A DNA stretch of 64,000 nt from Tieghemiomyces parasiticus. Lineage: Eukaryota; Kickxellomycota; Dimargaritomycetes; Dimargaritales; Dimargaritaceae. A model generated the notes under the pieces. It worked only from the letters and a program-made list of their open reading frames with translations. It made no database searches and was not told where the DNA came from. A program made the position numbers and the translations under genes. The stretch is from contig JANBPT010000122.1 in NCBI GenBank assembly GCA_027575765.1, positions 1 through 64,000 on the forward strand, read 5' to 3'. Positions 44,103 to 55,549 of the stretch are shown here, one piece after another (within the stretch, counting starts at the first letter, position 1; each line of letters starts with the position of its first letter).

Positions 44103-46163
44103 TCATATCAATAGCCGGGCGTCGTCCACCTCGTCAGCGGGATCTTCCGTCGCTGTGGCCGTCGATTTTTCCAGGAACGACGACTGTGTGGACGCAGGGG
44201 CAGGGCTAGGTGTATCCAATCCGCGAGATCCAAACCCATCCACGATGAAGGGCGACATCATAGCGACGCTCTTTAACCGCGGTTTGGTCAGTTCCATGGA
44301 CCCCGGCCGCCCGTCGAGGGTTTCCTTGACCGATAAGCCCATGTTGTTACGTGACCACGAGGCAGACGCGGCGAAGGATTCCGGTGACGATGCAAGAGGG
44401 GCGGTAGTCGTGTTCGTGGTGATGGGGGTGCTCGATTTCTCGTGATAAAGGGATAGCATGCTGTCGTTCAAGATGGTCCGTGAGGCCCGGCGAGACTCTG
44501 GGGAGCTACCTGGTCCGTTGTGGGAAGCATATTGCAAGTGGGCCTGGAGCGGGTCTGCGCCGAGAGGGGTGGAGGCTGGGTCGTTCTCGGAGGTTTGGCT
44601 GGATACAGGGCTCAGACGACGTAAATGGTGGGTGCGCAGCGGGTCGTAGGTCGGCGCGGGGGGTTTGGGAGGAGTGACGCCGATCGAAGGCAAGGCCCCA
44701 TAAGCCGAGAGAGTCACCTCCGTCTGGGATTGCGCAGGGGTGGTCGACGAGGTGTAGGGTTGCAGGTGATCCTCTTGTACCGAAGCCGTCTGCGTGGTCG
44801 AATCAGTCGGCGCAGTATTCCCCTTGGTAGAGCATGACGACCTGGCATGTCGAACCGCCTGGCTGATGTCGGCGGACGACGGAGCTATTCTGTTAGATTT
44901 TTCCCCGTCCTTCGCGCTCTCGACGTCGGGGAGGTGGATTCGTGTGTGGTCGTAGACGGTAAACTCCGTCTCGATTTTTTGCATCTCGGTTGTGAGCGGC
45001 TTGTTGGGGTTCCGGGAGCGGTTGTTGACCCGCAGCGGGGTATCCTCCATCAAAAGTTCTTCCAACTCGTGGGTGGCATCAAAGTTGGAGTGCTTGGCGT
45101 CCGGAACAAAGAGGGGCTTGACGCCCTTCTGGGCCACCTGGTCCCAGTCCAGACCGGCGAACCACGGGTGGCTGATGAGCCGCCGGTAGTTGGTTGCACC
45201 GTACCCTAGCCGCTTGTGGATGGACCGCTCACATAGGCCCATTATTACCTGCTTGCACTCAGCCGAGACCACGGTGCCCGTGATGGACTTTTCCGGGCAG
45301 GTCATGGGCTTGGAGAGGATGAGGCGGGCCAGCTCGTCGTTGGATTTGGCCCGGAAGGGCCGGTGGCCGTAGAGCATCTCATACAACAGGACCCCGGTGC
45401 TCCACCAGTCCACCGAGAAACTGTAGCCCATCCGCTGCAGGATCTCGGGGGCCATGTAGGCCAGAGACCCGGCCACCGAGGTGAGCTTCTTGCCGGGCTT
45501 GATGCGAACAGCGATGTTGAAGTCGGTCAGATGAGCGTGGCCCTCCGAGTCGAGCAGCACGTTGTCGGGCTTAATGTCACGGTGCACGATCCGCTTGGAA
45601 TGAAGGTAGTGGAGACTGACAAAGATCTCGGCGGCCCACAGCCGAATGACCTCCTCGGAGAGGGCGCCCTTACGGTCGACGTGAAAGCGCAGATCACCGC
45701 CCAGCATCAGGTCCAGGACCATAAACATGTTTTCGTCATCCTGGAAGGCGTAGCGCAAGTTACAGATCAAAGGGAACTTGATTTCCTCCAGGATGCGCCG
45801 CTCCTGAATGATATTGTCAATGGCCTTCATGCGTATGCACTTCTCCTTGTTGATGTATTTGAGGGCGTAATTTTTCTTGATGGCTTTGTGCTGGACGATG
45901 CGGACCTGAATAGTTGGAGGTCAGGGGTGGATGAGTAAAATTTAAGGGTTAGGACCGGGGTATGACCGAGGTGCAGGGGGGGTTTTGTCTAAGCGGTTGT
46001 TCTGAGCCGATGGTACCGTTTAGGAGAACCTAGGGCAGGGCTATGCGGGGAGGCTTACCTTGCCAAAAGCACCCTTGCCAACGCACCGGAGGAGGTCAAA
46101 GTGGGCCAGACAGACCTCCTCGTTAAAATCGATAGCGGAGTTACCACAGCAGACTGCGCCCAT
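44103..46163 (-). CDS. YANK/STK32-family Ser/Thr kinase (2 exons)
   Basis: Exons on the minus strand: 46163-46059 and 45905-44103, joined in phase 0, 635 residues. The N-terminus MGAVCCGNSA has a Gly2 myristoylation context with Cys5 and Cys6 for palmitoylation. The kinase domain (about 22-285) shows GKGAFGKV (29-36), Lys51 in NYALKYI, HRDIKPDN (His143, Asp145), and DFN rather than DFG at 163-165, then GSLAYMAPEIL. DFN and the acylated start are typical of STK32/YANK AGC-type kinases. A C-terminal extension of about 300 residues is Ser/Thr/Pro-rich and disordered, with one conserved-looking block after the kinase core (ATHELEELLMEDTPLRVNNR). The intron contains CTAAC. Substrates cannot be told from the sequence. 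A GTAAGT on the minus strand at 47354-47349 might mark a 5'-UTR intron. Confidence 0.92.
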
Positions 46164-49100
46164 GGTGGCAACGAAACGCAGGAAGGCGGTGTGCGAAACG
46201 AGAGGTACCACTTGGGGGAGAGGCACACGACCGGAAAAAAAGGCGGACACGTCCGAATGGGGGGGGTCGACGGGCGAACGATATAGGGCGGACTGTGCTG
46301 AATAGAGGGCGGTGCACAAAGGAAGGGTCTAGTCAAAGCGATATCTAAACGGTACGAAAGACAACGGTGCTGGGTGGTGAAGGCGTGGGCGTATTAACTG
46401 GATATTTCTGTGTTGTACCAAGTGGCTAACGGGAAGGTAGTGGCAAGGCAGGGTAACAGGCTGGTGATACGTTAGCAGCTAGAGCGGATAGAAAGTGAAG
46501 TAGCTGGCGAGCCAGCAAGCTCTGGATTCAGTGGGCTGGGTAAAGGACGGACAGGTCACTCGGGAACGAGAATAGCAAGGACGCGGCGGCGTGGGGTTGG
46601 CAACTGGGGGGGGGCGCCTGGCAAGGGCAGGGCATTCCAGAAGTACGAAGGGTGATAAGCAGAGCACTTTCAATAATGGCACACTGGGGAGTGTAGGCCA
46701 AGAAAGGAAAATACAGTGGCAAGATGTTCAGCATGTAAAAAAAGCAGACCGTTATGTGAAGTAATATGCGATGCATGAAAAAAAAAGTGAAGGCCGGACA
46801 ACCAGCCAGTGGTGTCGAAGTGAGAATGCAGGCGGTACAGTGCCGAGCTGGTTAGAAGGGGAAAACGCAAGGGCAGCACGAAGATACTAAACAAGGCCGA
46901 GGCAAAACAGAGAAGGGTTGTGAAGGATTGGTATAGTAAAAAAGTGAATGGGAAGCTGAAGAAGTGAAGGAAGAACCCCTCATAGGCTCGAGGCGGAAAG
47001 GCCAAAAGATGTTCCGATACGCAACTTGACCAACAAACGAGAAGAGCGACGTCCATCATAGCCGGATCTGGCAATCGGCAACGAAAGCCGTCCACCTGGC
47101 CATACACAGCTCCCAAGTGGTGGAACCAGAGATGGTATAGCAGGCAAAATAATGGCGAGAAAGTAAAGCCCTATCAGCAATGGCCCTCCCTGGAAAATGA
47201 AAAGGGTCAAGGGTGGCGGAGAATGATGCACCGGACGGCGAGACGGAAATAAAGCACAATTGTAATAGAATACAACGGGACGGGGGTAGAGCCCAGGCCC
47301 AGATGGATTGGCTGGGTCGCACAGGGTGGGCAGGTTCCTCGGTCAGTATCTAGGGACTTACCGTCGTTTTTATTGGGAGCGGTCAGTGCGACCCGGGGGC
47401 GTTTCGAAAGGGTTGTCGTGTTAAAGATACGAGTCCCGAAAGTTGGCAAAGGAAGCCGCTGGGTCGAAGGGGGAGGCCGCGAAATTTCGGTGAGCGGTTT
47501 TTCTTTTCCTTCAGTTCCGAATGTGTGGGATACTCGGAATCCGATGTGTAGGGGAGGCTGGGGGAATCTTCAACGGCGGTTGGAAGGCACCGGAGGGTAA
47601 AGGGGCTGGTATGCAGGTTATGAAGAGTGAGTTTGGTAGTCAATCGGCAGGCGACCGGGGTGTAGTACTGGAAATAGTAAGATAATACAGTGTTGTAGAA
47701 GTAACAGAGCGGAGGAGTAGGAAAATGAACCTTTCAAAAGTACTCTTGGGAGGGGGCTGAGGCGGGATGGAGATTATATACCAGTTGGATACGACCAAGG
47801 TTCGTCAAGTGGAATGAATTGCATCAAAGCAGCCAACAAAACGGAACGAGACAGTGAAGGAGAAAATCTAAAGTGGAGGCAGATCATCGGGCGACCGCGG
47901 CGCGTTGGCGCGGAAGGTGGCGAGAAGAAGATTCCCCAGTGGATAGCATGGACCGCACCGAGGGCCGGGTTGTAGGTGCGGCGGTGGCCCGTCGCCTTCA
48001 GTGGACTGGCTGGGAGCCTCAGGATTCATTAAGTCCGTACCTGAGGCGGTGCATGAACTCATGTAGACAGCACAGCTAAGGCTGACCTGGTAGGCTGTAA
48101 TAGTCGACCTGCACACTGTTGGCCTGTACCACGTCTGTCTCACTGACAGTCACTCATCCATTGTTCAAAGGCCCCAGCGCGTGAATGTCAACAGTGCATG
48201 CGAGACATGACAGTACCGGAGGGAACCAAGGTATCCTACCCGGCATGTTTAGTTGGTTGTACACTCCTGGCGGCCCGCACAAAACGATCCGGTCTAACCG
48301 GGGGGGATTAAGTTGCTGTTCGATCGGGGTAACCATCGTCGCGCTGGATAGAAGGTCAAACTCATCCGATCATTGTAAACAAAACGTCGATTGTGTGTCA
48401 TAACACCCCATAGCAGGCCTGCGATGAGTGAAAGCCCCAGAGATCCGTATCTGCCAGAAGCCAGCTGGTCCTGTTAGGCCGTCATCTGTATAGATACCAA
48501 CAGACATCGTTGCCGGGCAGACCATGGTCCCTGAAGTTGCAGTTGGAAAACAAGCTTCCTTGCTGAAGGGCAACTTTTGTTGGCCAGGGGGGTCTTTAGC
48601 ACCATCGCTTGGTCTGAATGACTAATAGGTGGAGTGTGAGTAGACAACGAGGAGGGAGTAAAGGGGGGGGGCAAAGTATATCATAGAGCGACCTCTGTGT
48701 CCACCATTCGCCGACCAAAGCTCTCAGCCGGCAGCAGCGGCAGCCAGCAGGTGGAGAGAGCGGAGAGAATAGGATGTGTGTGCGCGGATCATGAGGATCG
48801 CCCCCTTGCCATTCGTAGTGCATCAAAGGTGCGAAGAGAATTAGAGGGACGAAGGATACATATCGAATTTACTGCCGTGCCAATGACGACCATTAACAAG
48901 GCTGTACTGCCGTAAATCATTAGTCGATCCTCCCACTTCAGAAGGCACGAATGCCTCTAAGGGTATACTCTAGAGCTGGGACGTGGATTACATAATAGTA
49001 CCAGTGTGGAGCGCATGGGCGTCCCCAATTATGAATCCTGTACTTGTAGTTGGTAAAATTCGGCAGACTATAATATCCTATTTTGCAATGTCAAGCCCTG

Positions 49101-52100
49101 CATGTATCGGGGACACGGCAGCAATCAGCCGGGCAAGCCGGAGTTATAGATGATAATCTTCGACTATTTCTTCAAGGGCTGGCTTTGGTTGTCAGGGGGA
49201 ATGGACTGTAGAATTCCTACACCCTTGTTTGATGGCCATACCTCTTTGCGTATCGTCTCTATGAATCGTGAAGTAAACATTACATATGCAATTCGCACCC
49301 ACCTTCGCATGCACGCCACTCGAACTGGAAAATTAGCCGCCTTTTAACGGCCTAGCCTGCCGCTTGATGCGCCGGTCTAGATAACATAGTCAACAACACT
49401 GTTCTTCCGTGCTGAATAGGTTTAATACCCGCCAATTCAGCGTCCCACTTGCGCCAGATCCCTTAACTTGGAATTGACAACGATCTATTCATATTATGTT
49501 CGTTTCTTTTTGAGCGTTTCAGGTCCACTCATGTTACCTTCTCACCTTAACTAGTGCTCCTTATTCAGGATTGGCAGTACGACTCTACACACTCTAGGGA
49601 CACGGTCACACTCACCCAAGAAGCCGAAACGAATAACTCGTCACAGTCCTCGTTAATATTATGAAAGTATATAGGCTGCTAACTGTTTCATTGTGAAGCC
49701 GTTCATCATTACCCTTTAAGGTGCCAAGTTTTACTAGAAGAAATGTGGTCTGTTATGTAGCATTGATCATAATGGGGGCTAAAAAAATGCAGCAACGACC
49801 AGACGTCAGTGTCAAGAGTTGGCGTTTATAGAGTGTTGATTATCTGTATTGGAGGATTTTTTCAAGTATTTAGCGGCCTTAGATATGGTTTTATGGCGAA
49901 CTAGCGTTGGAAAGTCCGGAAATCTTCCATCCCAACTGTAACGTCTACCATGAAATAAAACCAAAAAAAAGACGTACCTGGCTCTACCGACGATATGGAC
50001 TACTCGGTCAATTAGACGAAAGCATAGAATAACAAGGCATAATGACCTAATAACGACGTAGTAGCCATCACAGAGGTCGCACCGTTATCAAACGCGTATA
50101 CAATCTAGTGGATCCTAGGTAAATGGCGTCCAACTACACAACCACCTTGAAGGGGCGATGGCACTTGAGCCTATACTTAAATGTAGCAGCTGGGCAGTCA
50201 AAATACCGTATAATCCATGTACAACCTCCAAATTAGTCTCGTTGTCTAAAAAGCAAGTGTGAATCGTAGCGTCCGTTATTATTCCAGTTTTACATCTCAA
50301 ATGCGTTGCGCTTCTAAGTTCCATGTCAGTACTCGCATTTATACGTGGTGGTCCCTATCATTTCGACATGGTTATATGTGCCAGGGCCAAGTAGGTTCTC
50401 GTCCAACTAATGCCTCGGATAGAACAAGAAAAAGGACTGGTAAGCGCTTACTAGATTATTTGTGTCTAGGAAGTCTGACATGGCCTGCATTTACAGAAAA
50501 TATCTACCAAGCTATGTCCATTCTCGTGGACTGCGTCGAAAGTCCTTTTTTATGCATGTGTTATAGTGGTCCATTTGGTGACCGCGTTGAAGTTAGGAGA
50601 GTCTCCGCTCCCCTTCCGAGGCTACAGGTACTGCTAGCACAAAAAAGCTCGTGATTTTTAGCCGCCACTTGATAATACCGAGTGACCAAAAACCACCGGG
50701 AAGCAGGTAAGGATAGCACAGAGGAGCTGGCGGCAGATACGTTTCGTGAGGAGGAAATATTGGCCTGACCAGCTGATATATATATATATATATATATAAA
50801 CCATTTCGACACATTATTGTTATGGAGTTGCCAAGGGTGACATGTTAGGTTTAGGCACGCCGTCACCTGGATCTAGGATTATGGGATCTCAGCGCAGGCG
50901 ATACCTAACGATTGGTGGTAATCCTAGTGTTCTGAATTTTAAAAGCCCTGATACAGTACACCCCATGAAGAAAATCCATGGTCCAAATTACAGTGCCTTA
51001 CGGTTCTAGTGGGATCAACTTAATAGAGTGCTACACATATATATACTACGCGGAGATTTTGGTAGGACAATGAGTTAGTATTGTAATTCTGGGCTGCCTC
51101 GCTAGCGACGACGGCTTACAGTAAGTTGTCGGCCCCAGCGGATTCCCTCGGAGAATTAGCCGCTCAACGTTTTAATGGTGGCGCACATCGCCAGTAAGGT
51201 TTTTAGAGGGAATTGCAATTGGCAGAGTGATGGAACCTCCGACACTTGCCCAGGATATTAGGAGAGCGGTGAAGGGCATGCTCAGCTACGTATAGGCTGA
51301 TCAAAGCGCTTATTCCCATGGAGGACCCCCGACGGGTCTCTAACGTACTCCCCGGCAGTGTTTGGCAGGAGGTAAAGTCCGTGGTTAGATTCCGGGAGGT
51401 CATGCTATCACAATCAACGCCCTAGTGCTAGGTAAACCTCGGTATAATAAAGGGCGATAGAGTGCAGGTTAGACAGTATATCCACAATGAGTATACTTTA
51501 ACAGACTTAGTCACAAAAATGCTATACGAGATTCTACATTACCCGCTAGGAACTATGGGCGGGGTAGGGGCTGGGGTCGTAATCCGACGGACATGGCGGA
51601 GGGGTAAAGTCGCATGCTGAGCTGTGAGGAGTAGTCCAGGCCTTGGAAGCTGTACGATAGCCAACGCCTGAGACGTCCAGCTTGATGATTTTCCGTACCG
51701 TCTTATTTTTGGGGGCTCCATCGATGTAATTTAGATCCGGTAGTATAAAATTCAAGTTAGCCGACTTTGCGCGCTTAAGGTGAAGATCTATCTAATTGCA
51801 AATCATGGTGGCCAGCGTCACGGTATAAGCCAAGGTTAACACTGAGAAAGTGACAGTGTCGAGTAACTGACGTCTATAAAAATGGCGTATGGGAACAGAA
51901 AGGAGAAGAGAGGAGGGGGAGGGAATATGGCATCCAAAGGACAGTAAATGAGATTGTCGGACGCTTGAAGAGCGATCCCGGCATATCGACAGAAATTTAT
52001 CAATCGAGATTAAAGCAAGGGCATGGAATAAAAATAAAATAATTAATAAATGGCCGCTTCATATTAACCTAGTGCATCAACAAATAAACACCCACATACA

Positions 52101-52148
52101 CACCTACACGCATGCGCGCGCGCAGGTGCATAACCAGTCCTCCCATCC
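46164..52148. other. Gene-free stretch, 6.0 kb
   Basis: Upstream of the kinase (-) and downstream of RCC1 (-). 46.4-47.3 kb is purine-rich on the plus strand (pyrimidine-rich leader on the minus strand), giving hydrophobic chance frames. Donor-like ACGACG/GTAAGT on the minus strand at about 47354 follows a 70-codon open frame lacking an ATG. 48.9-52.1 kb is AT-rich. A (TA)n repeat is at 50776-50798. A small GC-richer island at 51540-51755 (-) carries a 60-codon frame with no known motif. Confidence 0.45.
50776..50798. repeat. (TA)n microsatellite
   Basis: Uninterrupted TA alternation of about 23 nt in the gene-free stretch before RCC1's 3' end. Confidence 0.7.
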
Positions 52149-54167
52149 CTAATCGCGGGGCTGGGACAAAAGCACAGAATGCTGACCACCCGCGGCGATG
52201 GCAACCACTTTGGCGTCTTCAAGCCGCTTTCCTTCGACCAGGGTAGGGGCAGGCACATCCGTATCCTCACCGTTCCCCAGGGCCAACATTTCACCGAACC
52301 CCCATGAGTACACTTCGCCGTCCGCCGTGAGGGCGATATTGTGGTTCGACCCGATGGCGATCTTGGCGAACGGTGGGCACCCTTCTTCCGAAGGCAACAG
52401 AGTCGGCCGCGAGATGGCCTTTTTGTGGGAGGCGAACGTCGTCTCATCGAACGGACGGCCTTCCGCCAGCGCCCGCTCACGGGCTGCCTCACGGGCCGCC
52501 TGGTGGGCGGCCACGTCTTCCGGGAGGGTGGTGAACGGGAGTCCCAATTGATGGGAATCGGAACGCCCGAACCCGTAGAGGCGACCTTCGGTGGTCAGCA
52601 CGATGGAATGGTGTTCGCCACCGCAGACCTGGGCGATGGCGATGCCGTCTAGTTCCGGAACCACCGTAGGCCGGTAAATCGCACTTTCGTCCGTACCAGG
52701 TTCATCTGCCTCTACTCCGCACTGATGGAAATTGTTGAGACCCCAGGCGAACAGCTGGCCCTCAGTATTAACCGCGAAGCTGTGGTAGGCGCCCGTGCCG
52801 ATCTGGGTGATGTGTTTGAGACCCAGTTTGGTGGGTCGGAGACCGTTACGCTTGCGGCGTTCAATAATTCGGCGGCCTAGCTGGTGCTGCTGACCGTCAC
52901 CCCAGCCGTATACCTCACCGTGGGTGGTAAGGGCGAGGACGTGGTCGGCACCTACGGAAATATCGATAATATCCTCATGTTGGAGCCCATCGACGAGGGC
53001 CGGAGTTTTCTGGATATCCTTGGTCTGGTCGAACCCCAGCAGACCGTCGGAGCTACGGTACGTGCCCCAGCTGTAGACGCCATGTGTGGTGAGGGCCACT
53101 GTAACCGAATCGCCACAGGCTACGCGAAGGAAACGGACGGGTGTCGTACCGTCTTCGGCCATCAGTGTGACCTCGCCGGGCTCCGTCTCATCGCCCTCCC
53201 GACCTAGGGCGTGCTGATCGTTACAACCCCACGAAAAAAGTCGACCGTCCGCCGTGATGGCCATGTTGTGCAGACCGCCCGCTGCAATGTCCACAATAGA
53301 TTCGTCGTTCAGCGGTGCCACCGGGTAGGGCTTCTTCCGTGACATAATATCATCCCCTAGACCCAGCTGGCCACAGTCGCCGTTACCGAACACCAGGACG
53401 GTCCCCGCTGCCGTGGGCCGCACTGGCTTGGTATGGATACGGACCTTGTGCGTGGAATGTCCCTTTTCTCCACCGCTAGCGCTGGCGGCGGCGGACCGCT
53501 TGAGGGAACTGGACTTGGCGGAGGAGGTCGCCTTCAAGTCGGCCGACGTCGTTTTGGTAGCCGCGGCGGCGCTAGTGCCAGTATTGGTGGCCTTCCGACC
53601 ACCGCGGCTGGGAGCCTTACCGTGATTGGTGGGGGTTCCGGCATCGGCCGCGTCGCTCAGGGACAAGCCCTTGGCGGCCTCAACCACGGCCGTGGTGGCT
53701 GGTTCGGTAGGGGAGGAAATGGCGGGTTCCTGGTCCGATTGCACCTCTGTGGTCTCGGGCGCCTTGGGCTTGCCTTTGCCGTTCTTAGCCGAGGCCTTCG
53801 ACTTGGCGGCCTTGGCGGTGGCGACGGCGGCCGTGGTTGATAAGACGGCCTTCTTTCCCTCAGCCTTACCGTTCAGACCCTTGACAACCGATTTGGGTTG
53901 CGCTACAGGCTTCGCGAGGGCCTTGGCCTTGTAAGGTACTGGGGCGGTACGGGCGCCGGGGGCGTTACGCCGGCCCAGATTCTGGCTGGTGTGCCGCCGA
54001 ACCGGCGAAGCGGCCGCCAGCAGCGCAGCGGCCACTGCTTTGGCCTTGGTCTTAGATGGTGCGGTAGCTTTGGCCTTTGCGCCGGTTTCGGCCTTGGTAC
54101 GCTTCGACTCCACCCCGGTCTCGGGTGCCGCAGATTTGCGCTTTGTTCCCCGGTTAGCGGCGGACAT
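52149..54167 (-). CDS. RCC1: RCC1, Ran guanine-nucleotide exchange factor with long basic N-terminal tail
   Basis: Single exon, 672 residues. Residues 1-245 are Lys/Ala/Ser/Thr-rich and disordered, with a basic start (MSAANRGTKRKSAAPETG) and an SKRTK patch that could serve as nuclear localisation signals. Residues about 250-668 form the seven-bladed RCC1 propeller; blade signatures include FGNGDCGQLGLGDD (260-273), FSWGCNDQHALGREGD, YSWGTYRSSDG, YGWGDGQQHQLG, FAWGLNNFHQCG, YGFGRSDSHQLG and YSWGFGEMLALGNGED. The protein ends HSVLLSQPRD. RCC1 sits on chromatin and loads GTP on Ran (S. pombe Pim1, S. cerevisiae Srm1) for nuclear transport and spindle assembly. The start was chosen at the first in-frame ATG (54167). 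The propeller length (about 420) equals human RCC1, so the tail is extra. No TATA box is seen upstream. Confidence 0.93.
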   Translation of the reverse strand: MSAANRGTKRKSAAPETGVESKRTKAETGAKAKATAPSKTKAKAVAAALLAAASPVRRHTSQNLGRRNAPGARTAPVPYKAKALAKPVAQPKSVVKGLNGKAEGKKAVLSTTAAVATAKAAKSKASAKNGKGKPKAPETTEVQSDQEPAISSPTEPATTAVVEAAKGLSLSDAADAGTPTNHGKAPSRGGRKATNTGTSAAAATKTTSADLKATSSAKSSSLKRSAAASASGGEKGHSTHKVRIHTKPVRPTAAGTVLVFGNGDCGQLGLGDDIMSRKKPYPVAPLNDESIVDIAAGGLHNMAITADGRLFSWGCNDQHALGREGDETEPGEVTLMAEDGTTPVRFLRVACGDSVTVALTTHGVYSWGTYRSSDGLLGFDQTKDIQKTPALVDGLQHEDIIDISVGADHVLALTTHGEVYGWGDGQQHQLGRRIIERRKRNGLRPTKLGLKHITQIGTGAYHSFAVNTEGQLFAWGLNNFHQCGVEADEPGTDESAIYRPTVVPELDGIAIAQVCGGEHHSIVLTTEGRLYGFGRSDSHQLGLPFTTLPEDVAAHQAAREAARERALAEGRPFDETTFASHKKAISRPTLLPSEEGCPPFAKIAIGSNHNIALTADGEVYSWGFGEMLALGNGEDTDVPAPTLVEGKRLEDAKVVAIAAGGQHSVLLSQPRD

Positions 54168-55549
54168 GGCTGACGAGTAGCGGAATGTGTTGCGGTGATT
54201 AGCAGTGCGGGGTATGAAAAATAGGTTGTGACGGATTAACAAGGTGCAAGAGGGGGGAAGGACGTGGGCCGTAACAGTAATGGACGCAACGTGCGGGGAT
54301 GGGTTTGATTGGATTTAAACGCATTCACGGAGTGGCTTGGAACAGGGGCCAGATAGTAATGAAGTGAAGAAACGGCACGCACCGGAATGTACAGCTGGAC
54401 AAGTAGGGTTGGGGCGGACGCGAACAGCCCAGACGACAACATACCATCCTCCCGTCTAAGCCCGTACTGTGCTGTAGCGGCCCCTATCTCTTCTACTTTT
54501 CAACAGTTGGGAGTGTAATTTTTTCGTCGACCTTTTTTTTCCTGGCCCGTCCGTTGTGAGGGTTTTTCGAACCAAAGGGGGATTGTAAGGCAATTTGGAG
54601 CCTCGACTGGTGTTAATCCCCCTCTCCATATCATGTTGACCAAGTTGGCACAGCGACTACACTATGAATAGCTTCCTAGTGTGTAGATCGTATGTTTGGC
54701 GACTTCCTAGGGATGGGGGAGTTAAGCGGCGTTATCCATGTGGAGGAGGTAGCCGGTATTGGTAGTCGAACCTTGCCAAGGTCCACCCGCACCCCTCGCA
54801 TCCTCGTCACCGCTTCGACCGCCGCCGTCGTCCAAAATCTGTGACGTAGCCCAATGGCTTATCAAACTATGCTCCTCACGTGATTGATGGCTGGGGGGCA
54901 GAAGGCATGTAATGAAGTAGCCTAGCGAAACATCGCGAGAGTACTACAACTGATTAAAACCAAGGGCTCAACTTAGGCGTCAAGTCACTGATTCTCATTG
55001 TATCGACAGCCTGGACAGGGACACCACTGCTAGACACTGACGGCATGGGTGAGAGGGTAGGGGAGAGGGGTGGCATTAGGGGCAACCCTATTAATGCTGC
55101 CCCGGGGCAGAAGGGTAACAGTCCCTGCTTTTCTACCAGGTCCCGTTTGTTTTGCTAACCTAGCGCACTCATTGAGGAGGAGGGTCTAACTGTTACGGCA
55201 AAGGCTACACACATACACACACGTAAGGATGGTAATTTTAGTGGCAGGTATTTTGACAAAGCAAAGGCAGGATGGCTAGGGCAATATGACACACACATGG
55301 AGTAGGCAGGAGGGGTACAATTATAAAAAAAATAAAGATATTGATATACTAAAAACCCCCTAAAAGCAATGTAGGCCGATACTGGCGACACTAAATATAT
55401 ATAGACAATAGCTTTACGTGACGGAAGCCCAAAAGCCAGGAATGAAGGGTAGGGGACGAAGCGAGGTGAAAACTCTCTATGGCCATCGAAAGCGTCTCTG
55501 AAAGTGAACGGGATGAATGGAGGGGAGGGGAGGAGCCACCGGGCCCTGC
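54168..55549. other. Spacer between RCC1 and DEK
   Basis: RCC1 promoter and leader (minus strand), then the DEK 3' flank, which is AT-rich with TA and CA runs at 55.2-55.4 kb. No gene is seen. Confidence 0.5.

Noticed and set aside
46670..47116. 148-codon hydrophobic minus-strand frame
   Set aside because: Caused by a pyrimidine-rich stretch (Phe/Leu/Ser codons) in the kinase leader region; no membrane-protein pattern beyond composition.
52149..54167. Long plus-strand frames antisense to RCC1, DEK, USP10 and STK32
   Set aside because: Shadows of GC-rich codon use on the minus strand; their translations are Gly/Val/Ser-rich without motifs.
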